Part shown: in pieces, positions 1 through 7,313 of the stretch
How the letters are laid out: each line of letters begins with the position of its first letter
How positions within the stretch are numbered: the first letter of the stretch is position 1
From: UBA3775 sp051877895
GTDB taxonomy: Bacteria > Bacillota > Clostridia > Lachnospirales > Lachnospiraceae
Assembly (NCBI GenBank): GCA_051877895.1
Contig: JBJEJI010000076.1
Span: forward strand, 36,671 to 100,670
Length of the DNA stretch: 64,000 nucleotides
Direction: 5' to 3'
Made by a program: the position numbers and the translations under genes
Notes under the pieces: model-generated
Database searches by the model: none
Seen by the model: the letters and a program-made list of their open reading frames with translations, nothing else
What the model was told of the DNA's origin: nothing

Positions 1-653
1 TGGAAACCCCTCTTGTTTTCAAAGATTTTGAGGATATTTCGGCAGGTATTGTCAAATGGCCTATGTCCTGCATCCGTTTAAACGGCAAGGATAAAGACCG
101 CATTATCTTGCTTGCAGACAAGATACTGGCTGCATGGCGTGAATATACTGATGAAGCTGCCTTTATTTTTGCATATACAGATGGCACACCACACAATACC
201 ATTACTCCTATTGCAAGAAGGCGTGGTGAAAACTACGAGCTTGACCTGGTACTGAGAAACAATATTACTACCGAGGAACACCCTCTGGGAGTTTACCATC
301 CTCATGCGGAGCATCATCATATCAAAAAAGAAAACATTGGTCTTATTGAAGTTATGGGGCTTGCAGTTCTTCCTGCAAGACTTAAAAATGAAATGATCTT
401 ACTGGCAGATGCCTTGAAGAACGGCAAAGCTGTAAGCGATATAGAAGAAATAGCAAAGCATGAGCAATGGATAGCAGAGCTGAAATCTAAACACGGAGAC
501 TTTGTCCTGATGAGCGAAGAGAAAATAAATGAAATTCTCCGCATGGAAATCGGAAATGTATACTGCTCTATTTTGGAACAGGCAGGAGTATATAAACGGG
601 ATGCTGACGGAAAGGCTGCCTTCCTTCGATTTATTGACACCGTTAATAGCTAG
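1..653 (+). CDS. galT: UDP-glucose--hexose-1-phosphate uridylyltransferase, class II (3' part)
   Basis: C-terminal part of the Leloir-pathway enzyme that exchanges UMP between UDP-glucose and galactose-1-phosphate. The reading frame is open from base 3 to the stop at 651-653, so the gene enters from the left edge; about 216 codons are visible of the roughly 490-510 usual for the Firmicutes-type (class II) family. Recognisable class II motifs are GIVKWPMSCIRL near the left edge, TPHNTITPIARR, the histidine-rich HPHAEHHHIKKENIGLIE stretch and GLAVLPARLK. An ATG at 63 is internal, not the start. galE lies about 60 kb away at 59-60 kb, so the galactose genes are not in one operon. The following gene starts 106 bp downstream with its own ribosome binding site. 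Confidence 0.93.
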   Translation, partial: ETPLVFKDFEDISAGIVKWPMSCIRLNGKDKDRIILLADKILAAWREYTDEAAFIFAYTDGTPHNTITPIARRRGENYELDLVLRNNITTEEHPLGVYHPHAEHHHIKKENIGLIEVMGLAVLPARLKNEMILLADALKNGKAVSDIEEIAKHEQWIAELKSKHGDFVLMSEEKINEILRMEIGNVYCSILEQAGVYKRDADGKAAFLRFIDTVNS

Positions 654-759
654 TACAAAAAACTGTAAACTTAATAATGAATATCATATTATTTTGATAT
701 ATCAGAAACGCCCGTGTCTTCAGTCATGGGATAAATTGATAAGATAACAAGGAGGAGAA

Positions 760-1341
760 ATGAATCTAATCAAAAAACTGGACTATAATGCGCCTGTGAC
801 CCTTACCTTTGCACTAATCTCTCTTTTTGCACTGGTTCTTGCCACCATCACAAATGGTGCCTCGAACAGACTGCTTTTTATGACTTACAGCGACAGTCTG
901 ACAAATCCGTTAATGTATGTGAGACTTTTTACTCATGTACTGGGACATGCAAGCTGGTCCCACTATATGGGAAATATGCTTCTCATCCTCCTTTTAGGAC
1001 CGATTCTGGAGGAAAAATACGGGAGTCTGAACCTGCTTGAAATGATTGCAATCACCGCTCTTATTACCGGTATTGTAAACAATCTGCTTTTTCCACATGT
1101 TGCACTGTTAGGAGCAAGCGGCATCGTATTCATGTTCATTATACTTGCAAGTGCCGTTAATTTTAAAAGTGGTTCAATTCCGATTACTTTTCTGCTGGTA
1201 TTCATCCTGTATGTAGGCGGTGAACTGGTAGATGCCATCAGAATTAACGATAACGTATCCCAGCTTACCCATATCCTTGGTGGTACCTGCGGAGGCTTAT
1301 ACGGTATCATATATTCTAATATGAAATCCGGCAGACGGTAA
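760..1341 (+). CDS. Rhomboid family intramembrane serine protease
   Basis: A 193-residue polytopic membrane protein with the rhomboid catalytic dyad. Ser120 sits in GAS120G and His171 in the last helix motif QLTHILGG; the upstream HASWSHYMGN motif (His68, Asn72) forms the oxyanion-side signature. These proteases cut transmembrane segments of substrate proteins within the lipid bilayer; the substrate here is unknown. Six hydrophobic helices fit the minimal bacterial rhomboid core, without extra domains. The ATG is preceded by a strong AGGAGG Shine-Dalgarno sequence at 750-755. It follows galT in the same direction but the 106-bp gap leaves co-transcription open. A hairpin terminator follows at 1430-1486. 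Confidence 0.9.
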   Translation: MNLIKKLDYNAPVTLTFALISLFALVLATITNGASNRLLFMTYSDSLTNPLMYVRLFTHVLGHASWSHYMGNMLLILLLGPILEEKYGSLNLLEMIAITALITGIVNNLLFPHVALLGASGIVFMFIILASAVNFKSGSIPITFLLVFILYVGGELVDAIRINDNVSQLTHILGGTCGGLYGIIYSNMKSGRR

Positions 1342-1357
1342 AGAGAGTGCCATTCAT

Positions 1358-1379
1358 CCCACCACCTAAAGGTTATGGG
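1358..1379 (+). repeat. Degenerate terminal hairpin of the dispersed repeat family
   Basis: An imperfect inverted repeat, CCCA-CCACC-TAAA-GGTTA-TGGG followed by TTTTCTG, just downstream of the rhomboid gene. It resembles the last hairpin (CCCACCGCC-TAAA-GGCAGTGGG) of the full-length repeats at 26514-26641 and 56695-56823. The head and middle hairpins are not present here, so membership is tentative. Confidence 0.4.
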
Positions 1380-1429
1380 TTTTCTGTCTGTTTAACTATA
1401 AAATCATGTGCCATGGGGTACACAATATA

Positions 1430-1486
1430 AGCCCCTTTTATCCGCATTCCTGTTAACAGGCTCCGGAAAAAAGGGGCTGTTTTTTG
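1430..1486 (+). terminator. Rho-independent terminator after the rhomboid gene
   Basis: AGCCCCTTTT at 1430-1439 pairs with AAAAGGGGCT at 1469-1478, the loop contains a small CCTGTTAACAGG palindrome, and the stem is followed by GTTTTTT. The T-run is only on the plus-strand side, so it serves the rhomboid transcript, not the convergent gene ending at 1496. Confidence 0.8.
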
Positions 1487-1495
1487 TCATTATAT

Positions 1496-2131
1496 TTAAG
1501 CAATTACTTCTTTAATCGTTGATATATACGGAAGCATGTGCCATTCGTTTTCAATTTTGTAAAAGAAGAAATCTGCTTCAAGATTTCCCAATTCACTGTT
1601 TCTGTTTGCTTTAACTATATAAGCATCTTCTATTTTGAATTCTTCCCCAAAAAGATTCTCTAATTCTTTACTGAGAGATTTTTTATCATTAAACCATTTT
1701 ACTCCTACCAGGCTACAGGAAGAATCAGAAACATCCCGTACCGAGTCACCGTAAAACTCTCTCATATGCTCTAAAAGTTCCTCTTCATTTTCGGCATGAA
1801 ACATATTGAAAAGAATTTGCATTTCAGAGTCTTCCACATCGGTAAATTCCGGCTGGTTTATTTCACACATAAGAAACCAAGCCACAACCTTCTTGTCAAA
1901 TTCCATTTCAATATCTGCATCCAGTTCTGTATCTCCCTCTGTCAGGTCAAAAATACGGAAAACCCCTTTGTTTATTCTTTGATCGGCATAGGAAAAAAAT
2001 AAAAACAAAGTTACAATCACCATAAAGGCAAAAACTGCAGTCCAAATAACACATGACCTGCGTTTTCTCTTCTTTTCTGCTATTTCCTCTTCCATTTCAG
2101 CAATTCGTCTGAATTCATTCCGATCTTCCAT
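1496..2131 (-). CDS. Single-pass membrane protein of unknown function, last gene of an ABC operon
   Basis: I do not recognise this 211-residue protein. It has a charged cytoplasmic N-terminus rich in Glu/Lys/Arg (residues 1-26), one hydrophobic segment at about 27-48, and an acidic extracytoplasmic domain of about 160 residues with no cysteine pair or known motif that I can name. It starts at an ATG behind a GGAGG sequence. It is the last gene of the run permease-permease-ATPase-this gene, 70 bp after the ATPase stop. An inference from that position is that it works with the exporter as an accessory, substrate-binding or immunity-type factor; nothing in the sequence proves that. Confidence 0.7.
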   Translation of the reverse strand: MEDRNEFRRIAEMEEEIAEKKRKRRSCVIWTAVFAFMVIVTLFLFFSYADQRINKGVFRIFDLTEGDTELDADIEMEFDKKVVAWFLMCEINQPEFTDVEDSEMQILFNMFHAENEEELLEHMREFYGDSVRDVSDSSCSLVGVKWFNDKKSLSKELENLFGEEFKIEDAYIVKANRNSELGNLEADFFFYKIENEWHMLPYISTIKEVIA

Positions 2132-2200
2132 CTGTATCCTCCATTATTACCTGTTCGGTTAAGTTCACCTGTTTTCCGCAGCCTCTGCATCTTTTTGATT

Positions 2201-2878
2201 TTAGGATAATCTTACATCCTGCATGATTGCCCCTTCATCTATGGTAATAATTCTTTTACACATTTCTGCCAACTTTATATTGTGGGTTACAATTACAATA
2301 GTCTGCCCTGCCTCATTAAGTTCCTTAAAAATATTCATTACTTCCAATGCTGTTTTATTGTCAAGTGCACCCGTAGGTTCATCAGCCAGAATCAGATTAT
2401 TCCCGGAGGCTATGGCTCTTGCAATAGCAACCCTCTGCTGTTGCCCTCCGGAAAGTCTGCTTACATTTTTCTTTTCCATCCCGGAAAGTCCTACCTTTTC
2501 CAGTGCTTCTTTTATAATCCTTTGTCTCTCAGCACGTGGAACTCTCTTTGCAAGAAGGGGAACCTCTACATTTTCACCTGCCGTATAGTTATTTAACAGT
2601 GAAAAATTCTGAAACACAAAACTGACATGGTTTTTTCGGAACATTGAAACCTGTTCTCCCATCAGACTATCTACGCTGGTTTCATCAAAATAATACTTTC
2701 CGGTTGTCAGCGTGTCCATACATCCCAATATGTTCAATAAAGTAGATTTTCCGGAACCGGATTCTCCTACGACCGCTGCCATTTCTCCACGTTCTATGGA
2801 TAGATTAATATGATTCAATGCAGTCAATGATTCATGATTTGTTTTATATACTTTTGTTACATCCTCAAGCCTTATCAT
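2201..2878 (-). CDS. ABC transporter ATP-binding protein, MacB/LolD type
   Basis: A 225-residue ATPase subunit of the MacB/LolD/FtsE group, which powers FtsX-type permeases rather than classical importers. It has Walker A GESGSGKST (about residues 38-46), Q-loop VFQNFSLL, the signature LSGGQQQRVAIARAI, Walker B LILADEPTGALD and the H-loop histidine in VTHN. Length is usual for the group. The upstream neighbours are two FtsX-like permeases on the same strand, 73 bp and about 1.3 kb away, and a membrane protein of unknown function follows. Such systems export peptides, lipids or antimicrobials, or act as mechanotransmission devices; the cargo is not evident. Confidence 0.93.
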   Translation of the reverse strand: MIRLEDVTKVYKTNHESLTALNHINLSIERGEMAAVVGESGSGKSTLLNILGCMDTLTTGKYYFDETSVDSLMGEQVSMFRKNHVSFVFQNFSLLNNYTAGENVEVPLLAKRVPRAERQRIIKEALEKVGLSGMEKKNVSRLSGGQQQRVAIARAIASGNNLILADEPTGALDNKTALEVMNIFKELNEAGQTIVIVTHNIKLAEMCKRIITIDEGAIMQDVRLS

Positions 2879-2951
2879 TACGCCCCTTTCCGGTATATCT
2901 TACTGATAAACATACCTGACATTCTTCCAAACTTTATATTTAATCGGTTTC

Positions 2952-4121
2952 CTATTCCTTGCTTTTTAGCAGTTCCGTAACCGACATTCTTTGGAAAGTC
3001 AAAACCGGTAATAATGTTGAAACACAAAAGACCGCTATTCCCAATCCTGCTAATAACATTCCTCCATAAATAGCATGTGTCTTAATTACGGTATTTCTGA
3101 CAAAGTCCCAGTACCCATCTCCATAAGTAACAAAGGTATAAAGACATGAAATTGCGTAAGCGGGTATTACCGAAAGCAGAACCCTGACACCATTTTCCAA
3201 CATTAAAATCCTGTTGATATCTTTATGGTCGTACCCAAATGCATATATTACTGCATACATAGGAGCATTCAGAAAAACCGAAGAAATTGCCATTACACAA
3301 ATAACAGCAAAAGTAATTGCCAAGAGAATATATCCCAGAACAATTACAGTTTTTGAAGCCTGAATATCCTGAGCATTGTTTTCCTGAATACACTGATAAA
3401 TACTTTGCATTCGGAAACCATATTCATAATCTGCTGCAATACCCTTCATAGTTTCTTTCAGTTCATCCTCAGAATTCTCCGAAAAGAGGTAAAACTTACT
3501 TAAACTAACTTCCTGACTGATGCACCCAACCATCACCTGTTCAGAAGGAATACTGTCGTATAATTGATTACCATCGGGTGATGGAACAAATAATTGTCCG
3601 TCATCCAAAATGCCTTTCACGCAGTAGATTTCTTCTCCAACAGAGAACCTTGTTCCTACCGGATATTTATCCTCATATTTGCTGCCGACATAAGCAGGAT
3701 AATCCTGCCCCTCTTTCTTGTTTAAATCAAGATCATTTCCTCCGGATGTCAGTTTAAGATAGCTGCTGTATCCGGAGTCCACACAATATATTTCTTTAGT
3801 GGTTCCATTTATTTCAGAAGCATATATTCTGCCCACTGTAATGTGTTCTACGTCTGATAATTCATTTAAAAAATGATTAACGTTTTGAAGCTCATCATAA
3901 AAAATCGTCAATTTAACCACATATGACTGTTTCTGACGGTAATTGGTTGCATCGTCTAAAACTCTATCGGAAATACTATAATCCACATGCATCATAAAAA
4001 CAGCATAAACAAGTGAAAAAGAAACAATTCCCAAAAACACGGTAAGAATAAATAACCCCATTCGTCTTGTCATAACATCTAGTGCAAGTTTCAGAATACG
4101 GCCTCTTTTGCTTTTTTTCAT
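2952..4121 (-). CDS. FtsX-like ABC transporter permease
   Basis: A 389-residue permease with the MacB/FtsX plan: one N-terminal transmembrane helix (about 22-42), an extracytoplasmic domain of about 215 residues, then three C-terminal helices (about 258-282, 312-333, 348-372), ending in the typical coupling segment LLPVLTFQRMSVTELLKSKE. It lies between the other permease (67 bp upstream) and the ATPase, so the two permeases probably form a heterodimer on the ATPase. Its start is an ATG with an upstream GGAGG. The extracytoplasmic domain is divergent from the partner's and I see no known binding fold in it. Confidence 0.88.
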   Translation of the reverse strand: MKKSKRGRILKLALDVMTRRMGLFILTVFLGIVSFSLVYAVFMMHVDYSISDRVLDDATNYRQKQSYVVKLTIFYDELQNVNHFLNELSDVEHITVGRIYASEINGTTKEIYCVDSGYSSYLKLTSGGNDLDLNKKEGQDYPAYVGSKYEDKYPVGTRFSVGEEIYCVKGILDDGQLFVPSPDGNQLYDSIPSEQVMVGCISQEVSLSKFYLFSENSEDELKETMKGIAADYEYGFRMQSIYQCIQENNAQDIQASKTVIVLGYILLAITFAVICVMAISSVFLNAPMYAVIYAFGYDHKDINRILMLENGVRVLLSVIPAYAISCLYTFVTYGDGYWDFVRNTVIKTHAIYGGMLLAGLGIAVFCVSTLLPVLTFQRMSVTELLKSKE

Positions 4122-4188
4122 CCGTCACCTCCGGAGAGCATATATTTCAATATCCTCTGTTACAACATCTCTTTTATTCCTGTTCTTA

Positions 4189-5331
4189 TTAATATTCATA
4201 TTTCCGCAGTGCATCTGCAGGAGTGATTCTTTTACTTCGTTTCAGTTCAATAACCGACATGACAACTGTAATAAACACCATAATGCCTACAACCACAAGT
4301 ACCTGAGAAACATTCAAATAACCAAACAAATCAAATCCTTCTCTCCACAAAAAAGTAATAGGTATCTGAATTAAAAACGCCGTCACAAGTGACACCAGTG
4401 CCAGAGTTCCAAGTTTTTTAAACAAATTTTCTGCAAGCTGCCATACACTGTAACCCCAAAGTTTCCGGACAGCAATCTCCTTTTTATGTGCGCTAAACCA
4501 CAGTCCTGACAAGGCAAAACTTCCCGCAAGTGCAAACATTGCCAATGTCATAAAAAACATTTGAAACATTTTATTATTGCTCTCTTCTGCCTCACCATGG
4601 TAACCTCTGTCAATGCTTCCCATTGTGTTTTCCCGGATTCCAAACTTCGTTTCATCATAAACATATTTATACTGTTCCTCAACCGATTCAAACACATTAG
4701 TTTGCTCATCAGTCTCTTCAAATGCTTCAACACTCATTCTTCCAAACTGTGTTCTTAAGCAAGGTTCCATAATTGCTTTCTGCACATTTTCTCCAAGGGC
4801 ATCCGGAGTAGAAAAAATTATTCCTGAGGAATATTCCACATTTAATGCTCCGATAATCCCTGTCACGATGCATTCAACACCGTTAATTAAAATATATGAT
4901 TTATCGTCTCTTTCATATGTATACTGCTCATACTCGTACCCAATGGCAACGGCTGGCTTATTTTCAGTATTTTCACCAGGAAGCGTACCTTCCATTAATT
5001 TCTGAAGCAATGGAATTTGACAATCATAATAAATATATAATACTGTTGTATCTGAGGCATCTGCTTCACTTTCACCAATGTATACCTGTAACAAAAGACC
5101 CCTGTTGGAATCAGAATCATTAAGCGATGAAAAGAACTCATCATATTTTTCCAAATTCATCTCTTCATCATAAATACGAACTGTATTTAAATACCGATAC
5201 AAATATTTTGCCCGAATATTATCCTCTTGCTCTGCATATCCGGCAACGGCAAAGCCATTAATCACAGCCAGAAGCGTCAGTGTAAAACCTATAATTAATG
5301 CCAGATTTGACAATCTGTTTATATTTTTCAT
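4189..5331 (-). CDS. FtsX-like ABC transporter permease
   Basis: A 380-residue first gene of the ABC operon. The plan is one N-terminal helix (about 9-29), a large acidic extracytoplasmic domain, then three C-terminal helices; the motif AHKKEIAVRKLWGYSVWQLAENLFK before the second helix group is the coupling-helix region typical of MacB/FtsX permeases, and the C-terminus SKRITPADALRKYEY is also family-like. The ATG is preceded by GGCGGAGGC. A TTGACA promoter overlapping the terminator of the upstream pgi gene probably drives the whole four-gene run to 1496. Confidence 0.88.
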   Translation of the reverse strand: MKNINRLSNLALIIGFTLTLLAVINGFAVAGYAEQEDNIRAKYLYRYLNTVRIYDEEMNLEKYDEFFSSLNDSDSNRGLLLQVYIGESEADASDTTVLYIYYDCQIPLLQKLMEGTLPGENTENKPAVAIGYEYEQYTYERDDKSYILINGVECIVTGIIGALNVEYSSGIIFSTPDALGENVQKAIMEPCLRTQFGRMSVEAFEETDEQTNVFESVEEQYKYVYDETKFGIRENTMGSIDRGYHGEAEESNNKMFQMFFMTLAMFALAGSFALSGLWFSAHKKEIAVRKLWGYSVWQLAENLFKKLGTLALVSLVTAFLIQIPITFLWREGFDLFGYLNVSQVLVVVGIMVFITVVMSVIELKRSKRITPADALRKYEY

Positions 5332-5390
5332 AATCAGCCTCCGCCGTTTTCTTTTCTTCCACTCTGAATTTAAAATTCATATAAGAATTT

Positions 5391-5420
5391 TATATAACTT
5401 TTTTTATAAAATCATGTCAA
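5391..5420 (-). promoter_or_regulatory. Promoter of the FtsX-type ABC operon
   Basis: On the minus strand TTGACA (5415-5420) is followed after 18 bp by TATATA (5391-5396). The -35 box is built from the T-run that ends the pgi terminator, so terminator and promoter are fused. The first ABC gene starts 60 bp downstream at 5331. Confidence 0.6.
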
Positions 5421-5452
5421 AAAGACCCTGCCTCCCCCAAAAGGAGACAGGG
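5418..5452 (-). terminator. Terminator of pgi
   Basis: The minus-strand transcript of pgi meets a stem formed by AGCCCTGTCTCC and GGAGGCAGGGTCT (5424-5452, one mismatch), loop of TTTTGGG, followed by TTTTTG. The plus-strand side also has GTTTTT, so it may work in both directions. Confidence 0.8.
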
Positions 5453-5462
5453 CTGTTTTTAA

Positions 5463-6809
5463 CTATAATCTTTCCAGCAGTTCTGCTCTCATTTCTTCAT
5501 AGCCCGGTTTTCCGAGAAGAGCAAACATGTTCTTCTTGTAGCTCTCTACACCCGGCTGGTTGAACGGATTAACGCCCAGCATGTAACCGGAAACACCGCA
5601 TGCGAATTCAAAGAAGTAGAAAAGCTGTCCGAGAGAATACTCATCCTTGTTAGGAACCTTAACCATGAGATTTGGAACTCCACCATCAATGTGTGCAAGA
5701 AGTGTACCTTTCATTGCGGACTTGTTTACGAAATCTACTGTCTGACCTGCAAGGTAATTCATACCATCAAGGTCAACAGGCTCTGCTTCCAGAACAATTT
5801 CATCTGCAGAATTTTCAAGTTCCAGAACCGTTTCAAACATAATTCTGGAGCCATCCTGGATGAACTGACCCATGGAATGAAGGTCTGTTGTAAGGTCAAC
5901 GCTTGCCGGGAAAATACCCTTCTGATCCTTACCTTCGGACTCTCCGTAAAGCTGTTTCCACCATTCAGAAATAAAGTGCATGGAAGGCTCGTAGTTTGCA
6001 AGTACTTCTACACCTTTTCCTTTGTTGTAGAAGATATTTCTTACTGCAGCATAGAGAACTGCATCATTTTCTTCAAATGGCTTGTTTAGGCAGTTTTCAC
6101 GCATTGCAGCAGCACCTTCCATTAACAGGTCAATGTCTGCACCGGAAACTGCGATTGGAAGTAAACCAACTGCTGTAAGAACAGAAAAACGTCCTCCAAC
6201 ATTATCAGGAACTACAAAGGATTCATAGCCTTCTGTGTTCGCTACATTCTTTAATGCTCCCTTAGCTTTATCTGTGGTTGCATAAATACGCTTGTTGGCT
6301 TCTTCCTTACCATACTTGTCAATCAACATCTTTTTAAATACTCTGAATGCGATGGCCGGTTCTGTAGTAGTTCCGGACTTGGAAATCATATTGATAGAGA
6401 AATCTCTGTCTCCGATTACATCCTTAAGGTGTGCAATGTAAGTGGAACTGATACTGTTGCCCACATAATAAATTTCCGGTGTCTTACGAACAGACTTTGA
6501 AACATTGTTATAAAAGCTGTGACGTAAAAACTCAATTGCTGCTCTTGCACCAAGGTAGGAACCACCGATACCGATTACAAGAAGCACCTCTGAATCACTT
6601 TGAATCTTTTCAGCAGCCTTTTTAATTCGTGCAAATTCTTCTTTATCATAGTCAACAGGCAAATTAATCCAGCCAAGGAAATCATTTCCTGCACCGCTCT
6701 GGCTTACCAGAGTTTCTTTTGCAGTCAGTGCTGCAGCCTTTACTCCGCTAAGTTCGCTGTCTGACATAAACTTAGCAGCTTTTGAATAATCAAATGTTAC
6801 GTTACTCAT
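5463..6809 (-). CDS. pgi: Glucose-6-phosphate isomerase
   Basis: Glycolytic/gluconeogenic enzyme interconverting glucose-6-phosphate and fructose-6-phosphate in the cytoplasm. A 448-residue protein of the short Firmicutes type. Visible SIS-fold sugar-phosphate motifs are VIGIGGSYLGARAAIEF, MISKSGTTTEPAIAFR, NVGGRFSVLTAVGLLP and the C-terminal NPFNQPGVESYKKNMF with the catalytic lysine. I take the ATG at 6809, 14 residues inside the longest frame, because GGAGG lies 6 bases upstream and the protein then begins MSNVTFDYSKA as in relatives. It is monocistronic: promoter at 6858-6886, terminator at 5418-5452. Confidence 0.96.
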   Translation of the reverse strand: MSNVTFDYSKAAKFMSDSELSGVKAAALTAKETLVSQSGAGNDFLGWINLPVDYDKEEFARIKKAAEKIQSDSEVLLVIGIGGSYLGARAAIEFLRHSFYNNVSKSVRKTPEIYYVGNSISSTYIAHLKDVIGDRDFSINMISKSGTTTEPAIAFRVFKKMLIDKYGKEEANKRIYATTDKAKGALKNVANTEGYESFVVPDNVGGRFSVLTAVGLLPIAVSGADIDLLMEGAAAMRENCLNKPFEENDAVLYAAVRNIFYNKGKGVEVLANYEPSMHFISEWWKQLYGESEGKDQKGIFPASVDLTTDLHSMGQFIQDGSRIMFETVLELENSADEIVLEAEPVDLDGMNYLAGQTVDFVNKSAMKGTLLAHIDGGVPNLMVKVPNKDEYSLGQLFYFFEFACGVSGYMLGVNPFNQPGVESYKKNMFALLGKPGYEEMRAELLERL

Positions 6810-6857
6810 TCTTAACCTCCATTCCGTCGCTTTATTACGCAACGCCAAATTACTTTA

Positions 6858-6886
6858 ATTTTAACACTGAACAAGTATCTGTTCAA
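6858..6886 (-). promoter_or_regulatory. pgi promoter with an overlapping dyad
   Basis: Minus-strand TTGAAC (6881-6886) and TAAAAT (6858-6863) are separated by exactly 17 bp. A dyad TGAACA-6-TGTTCA (6868-6885) covers part of the -35 box and half of the spacer, where a repressor would block polymerase. The regulator is unknown; the dyad does not match the CcpA cre consensus. Confidence 0.65.
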
Positions 6887-6904
6887 CTGTTTTTTCTAAT
6901 ATCT

Positions 6905-6933
6905 GAATAATCTGCTTTCTGTCTGCATACATT
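6905..6933 (+). promoter_or_regulatory. Sigma-E-type promoter of spoIIID
   Basis: GAATAAT (6905-6911), a 14-bp spacer and CATACATT (6926-6933) match the mother-cell sigma-E consensus known from Bacillus (KMATATT, 14-15 bp, CATACAHT) at all but one position. In Bacillus subtilis spoIIID is a sigma-E gene, so the match is in the expected place. The start codon lies about 23-25 bases after the predicted transcription start. Confidence 0.8.
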
Positions 6934-6963
6934 GTAAAAACAAATGGTTCAGCGAGACTTGGT

Positions 6964-7224
6964 TTGAAGGATTATATTATAGAGCGTGTCATCAACACTG
7001 CATGGTACATTGTGAATAATAATTCTACTGTCCGTCAGGCAGCGAAACAGTTTGGTATAAGCAAATCCACGGTTCATCAGGATGTTACAAAAAGACTGGA
7101 GAAAATAAATGCACCTCTTGCTGCGGAGGTAAGAAAGGTACTGGATGTAAATAAATCAGAACGTCATATAAGGGGTGGACTTGCCACAAAAGATAAATAC
7201 AGCAGACTTACGCAGGAAAAATAA
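6964..7224 (+). CDS. spoIIID: Sporulation transcriptional regulator SpoIIID
   Basis: An 86-residue DNA-binding regulator of the mother-cell programme during sporulation. The N-terminus MKDYIIERV, the helix-turn-helix at about 22-44 (TVRQAAKQFGISKSTVHQDV) and the basic tail SERHIRGGLATKDKYS match the SpoIIID family over its whole length. The start is a TTG, chosen because the protein then aligns from residue 1 with Bacillus SpoIIID; no good Shine-Dalgarno sequence is visible. A seven-codon frame, ATG at 6944 to TGA at 6965-6967, ends by overlapping the TTG and might couple translation. It is divergent from pgi and convergent with the DUF3810 gene. Confidence 0.92.
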   Translation: MKDYIIERVINTAWYIVNNNSTVRQAAKQFGISKSTVHQDVTKRLEKINAPLAAEVRKVLDVNKSERHIRGGLATKDKYSRLTQEK

Positions 7225-7270
7225 CAAAATGCGGACTGCTAAAAAAAGAAATGAAGCATACATAATAGTA

Positions 7271-7300
7271 AAAAAGGCTCCGGGAATATTCCCGGAACCT
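7271..7300 (-). terminator. Terminator of the Dabb-DUF3810 operon
   Basis: A near-perfect palindrome GGTTCCGGGAATATTCCCGGAGCC on the minus strand (7276-7299) followed by TTTTTAC. It lies 14 bp after the stop of the DUF3810 gene. On the plus strand it has only a short T-run and may also weakly stop spoIIID transcription. Confidence 0.82.
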
Positions 7301-7313
7301 TTCCACAAGGCAT

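Noticed and set aside
529..747. A 72-residue plus-strand frame overlapping galT
   Set aside because: Overlaps galT out of frame, has no ribosome binding site, and the codon use is atypical.
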